A DNA stretch of 64,000 nucleotides from Tipula vernalis. Lineage: Eukaryota; Arthropoda; Insecta; Diptera; Tipulidae. This document shows positions 45,510 to 55,201 of the stretch, piece by piece. The stretch spans positions 92,976,311 through 93,040,310 of the forward strand of contig OY282560.1 of the NCBI GenBank assembly GCA_958295665.1, written 5' to 3'. The notes beneath the pieces are model-generated. The model made no database searches, was not told the origin of the DNA, and was given only the letters and a program-made list of their open reading frames with translations. Positions within the stretch are counted from its first letter, which is position 1. Every line of letters starts with the position of its first letter. The position numbers and the translations under genes are program-made.

Positions 45510-45653
45510 AGTATGTGTTATTCGGATTAAAAGTGACTTTGTTTGACTCGCAAATATTTGCTTTTGCTCGGCTACGCTGCGCTTCGCCTCGCATGCAAAT
45601 ATAATTGCTCGTCAAACAAAGTATCACTTTTAATCCTAATGACACAATGTACT
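45510..45653. mobile_element. Palindromic MITE with GC-rich centre
   Basis: Arms 45510-45561 and 45596-45653 pair over about 50 bp (core GGATTAAAAGTGA...CTTTGTTTGAC). The central 33 bp (TGCTCGGCTACGCTGCGC...) is strikingly GC-rich against AT-rich arms. No coding capacity. Confidence 0.7.
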
Positions 45654-45841
45654 ATAATGTTTCATTTTTTTTTTGTTTTTGTTTTTGAAAAAATTAATTG
45701 GCGATATCAAATAATCTCGAACATGATAATTCAATACTAACGCTAAGCAACTAAACGCTTTTCAAACTCAGAAATCTAATTCAGTTTAAAAATCGCGAAT
45801 TTTGAGAATTTCAGCAGCTAACTCAAAGCTTCGTTTACAGT

Positions 45842-46017
45842 GCGTACATGATCCAATTCTGGTGAAAAAATGTACACCACGAAGTTAGCAAAATAGTAAA
45901 ATTTTTTGTTAAAATTGGTTACCCTGGTGAACTTTTTATTCTAGTTGGAAATAATTCAACTCATATAGCTAACTTCGTGGTGTACATTTTTTCACCAGAA
46001 ATGTATAGCATGTACGC
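45842..46017. mobile_element. Palindromic MITE, 176 bp
   Basis: Outer arms GCGTACATG / CATGTACGC and long inner arms TCTGGTGAAAAAATGTACAC...GTTAGC (45858-45889) with the inverted copy at 45968-45999, a perfect 32-bp match. AT-rich loop. Confidence 0.8.
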
Positions 46018-46559
46018 AGCTTTAATTCAATGCAAACTAAACTCGAATAATATCGAAAATCCCCTAAAATATCGAATAACATCATCAAAATTTGAGAAAC
46101 TCGAATAAACTCGAATAATCTCTGAACATCGGGATTATGACAATTATGTCGACTATGCTTCGAAACTGGTAGCTCGAGTTATGTGAGATACATAATCGAT
46201 ACTCAGAGGTAACCATAGTAGAAGAAATTGAAATAGACAGAAGATTGTGAATTTCTTATTGATTCTAAAGGCTTCCATCCGTTTCGTTAAATTTAACTGC
46301 TTCGCCTCGGCCTTTTGGTCTACTCCCAAATTTTCAATATGGTTCAAGTGTTGAATTCATTTTATTCTCTTTCGTTCATATGAGTACAGTTCAGACACCA
46401 TTTTGTTTGAAGAAAATTTAGTAAATGATTCACAATAATAAATGTTATACTCGTTGAAAATCTTGCATATTGTTTTTGATAATTCTACTTATTGCATTGG
46501 TGTAAATTTCAGTCAGCAGCCGCTACTACTCATTAGAGAGAAATGTGCTTTGTTAGATA
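46018..46559. other. Gene-free interval with a short CGAATAATC-rich stretch
   Basis: 46025-46130 has ACTCGAATAATATCGAAAAT and similar units. The rest has no recognised feature. Confidence 0.45.
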
Positions 46560-46819
46560 ATCTAAAATATCTTCACCATTCGTTACTTGCGCTTATTAAT
46601 AGAACTGCAACAAAACGTAACAGTTGCTTTGATAATTTCAAAAAAATATTATTTAAACAGCTTGTATCAAATTGTTAGACCAATATCAACAAACGTTAAC
46701 ACGCAATTGAGACTATTAAAACTTAAAATTAAGTCTTTCGGTGGATTTGTAACATCAATAAAAAATCAAAATAATTATGTTGCTAATTATTCATAGCTCT
46801 GGTGAAGCTCACCAATCTT

Positions 46820-47203
46820 ATAAATGCAGTGTTATAGGCCAATTTCGCTATTGTCAGTCATGTCCAAACTCTTTGAGAAGCTTCTGGTAAAAAGATTAAA
46901 TCCGATAATCGAGAGTAAAAAATGATCCCAAATCATCAGTTCGGTTTTCGCAACCAACACTCAACAATTGATCCAGTACACAGAATAACCAGTATAATTG
47001 AGAAAGCATTAGAGGAGAAAAAAGTCTGTTCAACAGTATTTCTAGACGTTGCACAAGCGTTTGATAGAGTGTGGCTTGAAGGACTTAACCACAAGTTACG
47101 AAATCTTCTACCAATGGAATTTGCTAAGATACTGGAATCTTACTTGAAAGATAGGTTCTTCAGGATTAAGTTAGGTGATACATTTTCTGAATTGAAAGAA
47201 ATC
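46820..47203 (+). pseudogene. Jockey reverse transcriptase, N-terminal part
   Basis: CYRPISLLSVMSKLFEKLL near 46830-46890, a stop at about 46921, then NHQFGFRNQHSTIDPVHRI (RT motif with FGFR.HS), STVFLDVAQAFDRVW with the first catalytic Asp and LRNLLP..ILESYLKDR up to FSELKEI at the insertion point. These are standard Jockey-clade blocks. Confidence 0.85.
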
Positions 47204-47407
47204 TATTGTAAAAATAAAATAAAACAAAATTTTATTTTAATTAACTATTAAACTTCCGTTTATGTGGAATTATTTTTTTATTTTTTATTTTTGTAATATC
47301 GATTTCGATTAACAAGTAATCATCTTCAGTTACCGAACTACTAAAGAAAATTATGAATTCTGTCATCTTTATATACCTGTTTTATCCCTACGTCATAGCC
47401 TACTTGA

Positions 47408-48088
47408 TCAAGAATTTCGAATTATTATGTCGTATATTTTATTTACAGGAGTATTAATCTTATTATTAAGTAAATTATCATTTCTTCTGTTTTTATAGAT
47501 CAATAATTCTTCCATTCGGTCCATATTATCACCTTTTCTCATTGTATATAGAATTTTCATGTTAGTATTCATGTCTATATAGTTATGTTGTGTTGTATTG
47601 ATATGTATAGCAAAGTTTGATGTCGCATACATTTTACCAATATCACGAACGTGTTCTTTATATCTTTGACCGAAGGATCTACCTGTTTGTCCTATGTAGA
47701 AAGCAGGACAATCTGAACAAATCAACTGATATACTCCAGTGTCTAAAATTTCTTCTTTCTTAGGCTTTAATTGCATTTCGAGGTTTTGTTGAGTTTTAAA
47801 AGCAATTGTATAGCCAAAATTCCGAAATATTTTCTGTATTTTAGAACTCGTGAAGCCGTTATATTCCATTGAAATGTCTATTTTAGATGTATCTTCTTCT
47901 AAATTTAATGTTGTATAATTTCGATACATTATTTTGTTTTTGTATGATAAATTAATTTGATCTATTATTTTAGGTCTATATCCATTTTGACTTGCGATGT
48001 ATTTTATTATGTTTAACTCTTCTAGTTGATCCGCTTGTGTCATTGGTATAATATTTAATCGATTTATCATATGATTATACGCTGCCAT
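47408..48088 (-). CDS. Penelope-like GIY-YIG endonuclease region, left copy
   Basis: A 226-codon open frame pointing away from the palindrome centre. The start (AAYNHMINRLNIIPMTQADQ) matches the region after the RT thumb in Penelope-like elements; EELNIIKYIASQNGYRPKII follows. The GIY-YIG domain is at about residues 117-200: GVYQLICSDCPAFYIGQTGR then SFGQRYKEHVRD, with the later conserved Glu in MDRMEELLIYK. In full Penelope elements this nuclease nicks the target for priming. Without RT this copy is only the 3' part. Identical to the right copy except residue Asp71, which is Tyr there. Confidence 0.87.
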   Translation of the reverse strand: MAAYNHMINRLNIIPMTQADQLEELNIIKYIASQNGYRPKIIDQINLSYKNKIMYRNYTTLNLEEDTSKIDISMEYNGFTSSKIQKIFRNFGYTIAFKTQQNLEMQLKPKKEEILDTGVYQLICSDCPAFYIGQTGRSFGQRYKEHVRDIGKMYATSNFAIHINTTQHNYIDMNTNMKILYTMRKGDNMDRMEELLIYKNRRNDNLLNNKINTPVNKIYDIIIRNS

Positions 48089-48274
48089 TTTATGTTGTAA
48101 AGGATGATTTGATTTACTATCAATAGTTTGGTCTGTTTGGGTTGGTTTTCTGAATATTTTAAATTTATGTCAACATAACATGTTGATCAAAAACATAAAT
48201 TTAAAATATTCAGAAAACCAACCCAAACAGACCAAACTATTGATAGTAAATCAAATCATCCTTTACAACATAAA

Positions 48275-48955
48275 ATGGCAGCGTATAATCATATGATAAA
48301 TCGATTAAATATTATACCAATGACACAAGCGGATCAACTAGAAGAGTTAAACATAATAAAATACATCGCAAGTCAAAATGGATATAGACCTAAAATAATA
48401 GATCAAATTAATTTATCATACAAAAACAAAATAATGTATCGAAATTATACAACATTAAATTTAGAAGAAGATACATCTAAAATATACATTTCAATGGAAT
48501 ATAACGGCTTCACGAGTTCTAAAATACAGAAAATATTTCGGAATTTTGGCTATACAATTGCTTTTAAAACTCAACAAAACCTCGAAATGCAATTAAAGCC
48601 TAAGAAAGAAGAAATTTTAGACACTGGAGTATATCAGTTGATTTGTTCAGATTGTCCTGCTTTCTACATAGGACAAACAGGTAGATCCTTCGGTCAAAGA
48701 TATAAAGAACACGTTCGTGATATTGGTAAAATGTATGCGACATCAAACTTTGCTATACATATCAATACAACACAACATAACTATATAGACATGAATACTA
48801 ACATGAAAATTCTATATACAATGAGAAAAGGTGATAATATGGACCGAATGGAAGAATTATTGATCTATAAAAACAGAAGAAATGATAATTTACTTAATAA
48901 TAAGATTAATACTCCTGTAAATAAAATATACGACATAATAATTCGAAATTCTTGA
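48275..48955 (+). CDS. Penelope-like GIY-YIG endonuclease region, right copy
   Basis: Mirror image of the left copy, 226 codons, plus strand, ending 2 codons before the sequence GATCAAGTAGGC shared with the other arm. Same GIY-YIG residues (Tyr in GVY, Tyr in FYIG, Arg in GRSFGQR, Glu in MEELLI). Residue 71 is Tyr here. The near-identity means the two copies are either from one insertion event or have been homogenised by gene conversion. Confidence 0.87.
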   Translation: MAAYNHMINRLNIIPMTQADQLEELNIIKYIASQNGYRPKIIDQINLSYKNKIMYRNYTTLNLEEDTSKIYISMEYNGFTSSKIQKIFRNFGYTIAFKTQQNLEMQLKPKKEEILDTGVYQLICSDCPAFYIGQTGRSFGQRYKEHVRDIGKMYATSNFAIHINTTQHNYIDMNTNMKILYTMRKGDNMDRMEELLIYKNRRNDNLLNNKINTPVNKIYDIIIRNS

Positions 48956-49216
48956 TCAAGTAGGCTATGACGTAGGGATAAAACAGGTATATAAAGATGA
49001 CAGAATTCATAATTTTCTTTAGTAGTTCGGTAACTGAAGATGATTACTTGTTAATCGAAATCGATATTACAAAAATAAAAAATAAAAAAATAATTCCACA
49101 TAAACGGAAGTTTAATAGTTAATTAAAATAAAATTTTGTTTTATTTTATTTCTACAATATATTAACGTGGAATAAGTCACACAAAACGATACATTTAAAA
49201 GATGAATCTTATATAT

Positions 49217-49790
49217 GAAAGAAATCAATGCAGGAGTTCCACAGGGCAGTGTATTAGGGCCGGTTTTATACCTACTATACACTTATGATCTTCCTACATT
49301 AGAAAACAACACAGTGGCAACTTTTGCAGATGATACGGCGATCTTAGCTGTTGGAAAAAGCAACAAAGAATCAACACAGAAGTTACAATCAGCTATAACT
49401 CAAATATATAAATGGACAAAAAGATGGAGAATAAAAATAAATGAAGCTAAATCAGTTCACATCAACTTTACAAACAGACGATTCGAACATATTCCGATTA
49501 CCATAAATCGGGAAATAATAACGCAGGCGAACACAGCTAAGTATCTCGGCGTGACGATGGAAAGCACACGTCAAGATGGAAAGGGAAGAATTTGGACTTA
49601 AATACAGAAAAATGAATTGGCTGATGGGAAGGAACTCTTCTTTATCAACATACAACAAGCTTCTATTTTATAAGCAAATATTGAAACCGATTTGGACTTA
49701 TGGTATTCGGCTTTGGAGTTGTACCAAACAGAGCAACATAAATAACATCCAGAATATGGTACTATGCCTACAGCTTCAGTAATTCATCTT
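49217..49790 (+). pseudogene. Jockey reverse transcriptase, C-terminal part
   Basis: Resumes with KEINAGVPQGSVLGPVLY, then ATFADDTAILAVG with the catalytic FADD, KTNxxKS-like INEAKSVHINFT and KYLGVTM. A frame change at about 49575 leads to KYRKMNWLMGRNSSLS and YKQILKPIWTYGIRLWSC. It ends near 49780 with NIQNMVL, where Jockey elements normally go on to NAPWYV, so the tail is lost. Confidence 0.85.
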
Positions 49791-49938
49791 TTGGTGTCAC
49801 GAAATGGGCTGCCATGTTTCGCTACGTTTCATCCGTATTGCATGGAAACAGAAAGAGCCTAGAGAGATGATGTATTAGTAGAAACAGAAGGAATAAAGAT
49901 TTGAAAGATAAATATGAATGGTTCTGGTGAGTTGCGTC

Positions 49939-52689
49939 TAGAGGGTTGCTTTCCCGACTGTTTTTAAAATTTCGGGAGCCGGGAGCGATAAACCCAAATT
50001 TCTCGGGATCCCGGGAAATTAACTAAAAATGCTGGAAATCATTAAAATAAATGGAAGCATAATTTTTTTAATAAATTTTTACCTACTTTCGAAAATTGAA
50101 TTCGTTTTTCACACAACGTTAAACTATTCTTTAATTTGTTCTTTTTTATTGGACAGTGTTCTGGGTCAGAATCTAAATTCCCCAATTTAAATTTCGAGTC
50201 GTGGAAGCAGTCTCGACAATTGCTAATTGTGGTTTCAAAGAAACGTAAAATTTTTGTTTGCTAATTTCATTAGAATTTTTAAAGTCAATAGAGGTAATGA
50301 TGGTTTTTCACATTATGTCCCAAAAAACGAGGGCTGCGGAGTCCGAGTAAAAATGTTCGGCTCCGGCTCCGACTCCGGAAATTCATAAACTTATTAACGA
50401 CTCCGGCTCTAGCTCCGACTCCGGCTCCAGCTCCGGCTCCGGCTCCAACTCTGACTCCAGCTCCTCCCCCGACATCAAAAATATATCTTTCCATGCGTAA
50501 AGCAAATAGGGTTTTCATTTCCGTGAAACGCTGTTATTTATGTGCTGAATGAAAAACTGTGGATATTTGGCAAGCAAGCAGTAGCTAGACGATAGCGTGT
50601 CGGTGTTAATTTACAAGAGCTGGTATTTTTTATTTACTGCGGCGCTTTAACTTGGAGGTTTCTATTGATTTATTACCGCTTGCAAGGTCACACGTTTGAA
50701 ATTTGTCAGGTTCAGTAAGTCCCTGTTAATTCTTCTTGATGTTTTTCTTTTCAATTTTTTGTTTGGTTTAACATCAGTAATTTCCGTAAAATGTGATGAC
50801 AAAATACTTAATTAGATTTGCGCACTTAACCCAAATTTCTCAACTTCTCAACTTTCTACACGTATCTCGACTTAAATTTCGCGAGATTTCGATAGTTAAG
50901 CCCGGTACGCTGCTGAAGTGAAATGAAATTTCTCATATAAAAATGACACAAGAGAAAACAAAAATGAAAATTTCACCGCTGAATTTCGTTTTGTGGTGCG
51001 CAGTTTAGCTAGCGAAATGGGAGTTTTCATATCAGAATACAGATGTATCTATTTTATCTCTACATATTTTTCACTTTATTTTTATCTTCCTGGACGATAA
51101 ATGTGAAGATACATTTTGACAATTTCATTTGGGTTTTTGCGTTTTGTGGATCGTAGAGAATTTTATTGTATAAAATACGTTGTCAGAGACAACATGAAGT
51201 TGTATGCACTAAAATGTTTACGAAGCTCGTCAAACTAAATTTTCACGTCAAATTTATCTTTCTATATTTTTGGAGACCAGTGAAAATTTCATTGTACTTG
51301 AACAGCGTAGTTGGCTTTAAAAAATACGAAGATTTTTCGAGAAGAAACCCTAACTTTGGCTAGTCCGATTTTGAATTCCAATTTGAACTGCGCTAATGCA
51401 TATATAAATAATTGGGCTACGTAAGCAAAAATATCCGGAGCCGGAGTCTGTCTCTTCCACAAGGCTCCGGCTCCGACTCCGGCTCCTTTAAAAATATGAA
51501 AATAAAAATAAACTCCGCGACTCCGACTCCGGCTCCGGCTCCGACTCCGACTCCACAGCCCTGCCAAAAACCCAACACTGTCCTTTAGATGCAGCCGCTT
51601 AAATTTGTTTCACTTTATGATAGTTTTACTTAGTTAGATAGAATAATTGGAAGTTCTGATTGTTGGAAGGCAGTGCAAATTGGCGCCAAAAATATTGAAA
51701 ATTTCAGTAAACTGAAACTGTATTTTCAGGCCTTAATATTAATATAGCATTTGAAAGTTTACCAATTCCGTTGATCAGCGAGGCAGTTTTTATTAAACAC
51801 AAAATGAACGCACGCCCTTCGCTACATAGTTTGAAGAATCCCATACTCTCGTTCTAATCTCATTCTCTGGTGAAGTCACGTTTCTATAGATACAGTGACT
51901 CCGCCAATAAGGGAAACAAGGTACTGTTCCCAGTCGGGACTCTCCAGAAGCTTTGTAGGAAGACAGGATCAACAACCTTTTTTCGGTTGAAAACAATGAA
52001 TGTCCCAGTAATTACATGTGATTTGGTAAAATTCATATGAAAAAAAAGCTTTAGGCATCAAGCGGTAACGGTTTTAGCTTTGGAGCCTTAAATATTAATA
52101 AGTTATAAAGCCACTATATCGACTGCAAAATCTATCAATTTATTATGCGTTTTACTCTTTTTCCCATAAAAACATCCAACAGCTAATATGGTTCCAACTT
52201 CTTGGCTCGTCCACTAGAAGCGTCTTTGTAGCAAAGGAGCAATCACTTAGAAAATGTAGCCAATACGCTATCCCCAGCAACGCCTCAGCCTCCGTTAGAC
52301 TGCACCAACTTTTCTTTTCAAATCTTATTTTACAATACAGTGATCACAGCTTTGATTCTATTCCATATTGCCGAAATAGAAAAATTATTCGATAGCCTAT
52401 AAATGTAGTACGTATCCTCTATGAATGTATTTCGAAATTGTGTGAGTTTCATTAGCCTTCAAATTTTGTATAAAACAACTTCCCTATTGCGTCTTTAATA
52501 AAAAAAGGAAGGATGTATTTTTGAATGGTACGTAGCTTTTCAAATATAATAAAACAATTTTGAAATATTTAACTGAAAAATTGAATAAATTTTGAGAAAA
52601 ATATAACTTATCCCGGGAGTCGGGTTTACACAAATTTACCTATTTTCTCGGGAAATTTGTCCCGGGAATTCCCCGAGAACAATCCTCTA
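49939..52689. mobile_element. hAT-type transposon, non-autonomous, 2.75 kb
   Basis: An 8-bp target duplication GTTGCGTC (49931-49938 and 52690-52697) borders TAGAGGGTTG and CAATCCTCTA. Both subterminal regions are packed with CCGGGA/TCCCGGG motifs (49975-50030; 52612-52675), unlike the AT-rich surroundings. No transposase gene is visible. A second hAT-like element is nested at 50328-51563. Confidence 0.85.
50328..51563. mobile_element. Nested hAT-like element with GGCTCCGGCTCC repeats
   Basis: Ends CGAGGGCTGCGGAGTC and GACTCCACAGCCCTG (the left end differs by one or two bases from CAGGGCTG), flanked by CCAAAAAA (50320-50327) and CCAAAAAC (51564-51571), a 7-of-8 target duplication. Both subterminal regions (50335-50465; 51440-51555) consist of many CTCCGGCTCCGACTC units in inverted arrangement. 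The middle 900 bp is AT-rich without a gene. It inserted into the outer hAT element. Confidence 0.78.
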
Positions 52690-52697
52690 GTTGCGTC

Positions 52698-53879
52698 TGA
52701 GTTGTGAGCTGATTTATTTTCGCCGTCTTCGGTTGTTTTATTTATTTAAACAAAAAAACGCTAACAACTATGACTATACATACTGTAGTAATATTATTAC
52801 TAAAATATAAAACTTAAGTTTTTACCTCTGACTTGTCGGACTACTTTAGAAAGTTGGTAACCCTAGCATGCGGTAAGGAACTTTATTTATATTGATAAAC
52901 ACAAACCGAGAGTCTTATGTCGAGTTCTATGGAATTTTTGAAATATAGCAATTTTAAACGGGTCCCATAGAACGTACAAGCGAATTTATTTTGTGATGGA
53001 AACAAAACAACAGGTTTTTTAGATGTGAGATTAGCTGTCAGGAGAAATTTTGTTTGTATTATTAAAAAAGAATACTTAAAATGGAAACTATAACATTTTG
53101 TGGCTACATAGTCGTAAATAATATAAACAATTTTGTAATTTTTATTGATGAATAGCAAATTACAAATCTGAAGTCTCGTTTGTTGTTGTTATTATTATCT
53201 TAATTGACATTTAGAATTTTGCTGGAAGAAAGGTGGGGGTAAATTTCTCAAAATTGATTTACATCAAAGAAAAACATCAATAATATTTTCCCATAGTATG
53301 CACAAAATTGCTGTAAATCATTTTTTCTTGATTTACAGCAATTTTTTTTCTACCATAGAACTCCACATTATTTAGATATTTAATGTGATTGTTTTTCACT
53401 TTTTCTCTCTGTAGGATTACATTAAATCAAGCGCTATTCGCATTCGCTCTCAAAAGTGAGTAAATATTTTGCTAATATTGTTTAATCACTTAGGCAGCGA
53501 GTGAATATTTTACTGAAGGCTACAATTTAAAATAAAAAGGAAAATCCCATCACCGTCTAACCAGCGTTCTTTTATTCATATGTACATCTAACACTTCTAT
53601 TTAAAATAACGATGCTTATAAAACCAAATTCGATTTGTGATGATTGTGGTACATTGTTGCCATAATGTCACCGTTTTTTGCACTGCATTGAATTATTTTC
53701 GGACTTCCCATCCCAATGATGAATTCATGTTTCATTCCCCATTATACAAAATTACGGAAACCAACCGAAAATAACCTAAATTCCAAGTTTTTTGTCTTGT
53801 AGGGTAAGCTATCGTATGGCACCCAAATTTTATAGGGCACTCATTTTGACAATTGCAGACGTTCTTGCAAAATCGTAAA
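52698..53879. other. Gene-free interval with a perfect hairpin
   Basis: AT-rich, no coding region recognised. Arms 53304-53320 (AAAATTGCTGTAAATCA) and 53329-53345 are perfectly complementary with an 8-bp T-rich loop. Confidence 0.5.
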
Positions 53880-54005
53880 TGCGTTTTAAACAGACATCTT
53901 GAGCGTTCTAGCTATTTCTCGCGACTCACTCGATGCTCCTCTAATACAAGAGACTGCTAAAATTACATTTTCAAGGGTGATGATCTCTGGTCGCCCTGGT
54001 ACTTA
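53880..54005 (-). pseudogene. Mariner/IS630-like transposase N-terminal scrap
   Basis: The minus strand reads GRPEIITLENVILAVSCIRG then ASSESREIARTLKMSV and ILQERLQL, which resembles the GRPR.s.ENV..V......SxREIA..lxiS...V..IL...L segment preceding the catalytic domain in mariner-like transposases. Only about 40 codons with a stop. Confidence 0.45.
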
Positions 54006-55170
54006 TTATCTACTAATGATTCTCGAATAATTCTGAGTATTTTTTTTTTGGAAGTTTTTTTTGGTTTTAATTTATTTAAAATGTTTTCCACAGTAACCTA
54101 ATATCTAATGCTGGAAGCACATGAGCAGAACTTCGGGTAGCAGCGCTGTCGGCAGAAATTTGGATGAACTACATGAGCGTGTTTTATTGACAATCCAATT
54201 TTTTGTTTGTGGTATTTTGGCACTTGTCACACAAAACTTATGTCGAATTCGATTGTAGAAAATTTTTCACGCGAATGGTAAAAATAGTACTCTATTGGCT
54301 GTCAAACAGTCCCATTGAAAAAAAATGCATTGAGGGTAAAAGTTTTTTGTACTAGTTTTGCACTACTGCATTTTGATGACATTTTGATTTTAGGCGGCTA
54401 CCTGATTTATGACATTTTGTGATTTGTCGTGATGACATTTTGATTTTAGGCGGCTGTTATTCATGACATTTTGTGATTCCATTTTGGCACTTTTCACACA
54501 AAACTTATTTTCTGTCACCAAATTAAAAAAATTGATTGAAAAAAAGAAAAACTACACAAATTGTACTAGATTTGTTTACTTTTATGTAATGTAGCCTACC
54601 GATGTGCAGCAAAATTAGAAATAAAGACAACATGCAGAATTCTGCATGGTTTGCAGAATACATGTATTTCATTCCATATAAAATAGTGTACTCTAATTTC
54701 GATGCATGCAGAATTCTGCACATCTGTTTCCAGCATAGCATTTGGTTACTTTGTGGAAAACATTTTAAATAAAAATTGAAATTATACAAGGAACGTTTTT
54801 CTGTCGTAGCAATTTTTTTTACCATACAAATTATTGTACGTAAGTCGTTTCCAAGAATTCACCGATCTTCTAGCAGTCAGCTGGATGAATCAGTGAAATT
54901 TTAGAGAAAACATTTGAAATTATACCATAATGTTTAAACACGTTTTTATACATAATAAAAGTGAGACCAATTTAATTTAACTGTATGTATCTCTCCAGAA
55001 GAACAACAAAACTGCTCTCTTTTTGAATAATTTCCAACTTTTATACCTCTTGTCATTATTTAAAAATTGCCCGTAAAGCAGCTTCTCGGAAGTTTCTCTG
55101 AATAATTTATTTTCTGTAGAATTTTATAAATTTACTTTTACAAACATAAATTATGCAAAAAATATGTTTA
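54006..55170. repeat. Gene-free interval with short tandem and direct repeats
   Basis: 54375-54430 and 54431-54480 are tandem copies of a 56-bp unit starting GATGACATTTTGATTTTAGG. TTTTGGCACTT(G/T)TCACACAA at about 54214 and 54482 is a further direct repeat. CATGCAGAATTCTGCA occurs at about 54645 and 54706. No gene recognised. Confidence 0.5.
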
Positions 55171-55173
55171 AAT

Positions 55174-55184
55174 TTTATTTTATT
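55174..55184 (-). promoter_or_regulatory. Serpin polyadenylation signals
   Basis: Two overlapping AATAAA on the minus strand (55179-55184 and 55174-55179), 18-28 bp after the stop codon, implying a very short 3' UTR. Confidence 0.55.
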
Positions 55185-55201
55185 AATACAACAAATAAGA
55201 A

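Larger units (their letters stand above)
47204..49215. mobile_element. Penelope-like element: two head-to-head 5'-truncated copies forming a giant palindrome
   Basis: Inserted in the Jockey RT with an 11-bp target duplication TGAAAGAAATC (47193-47203 and 49216-49226). Arms 47212-48169 and 48194-49151 (about 958 bp) are almost perfectly inverted around a 24-bp centre, itself containing TCAACATAACATGTTGA. Each arm carries the C-terminal GIY-YIG nuclease part of a Penelope-like polyprotein; reverse transcriptase is absent from both. Unpaired flanks are 47204-47211 and 49152-49215. Confidence 0.88.
46560..49790 (+). mobile_element. Jockey-type LINE, 5' truncated, split by a Penelope-like insertion
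   Basis: Plus-strand non-LTR element: a pre-RT linker trace (46587-46800), reverse transcriptase 46820-47203 and 49217-49600, and a C-terminal part to about 49780. Removing 47204-49215 and one copy of the 11-bp duplication restores a continuous RT reading frame. Endonuclease and ORF1 are absent. Confidence 0.85.

Noticed and set aside
50285..50518. Minus-strand frame with Gly/Ala/Arg/Ser repeats (also 51289-51567)
   Set aside because: These are translations of the CTCCGGCTCC subterminal arrays of the nested hAT-like element.
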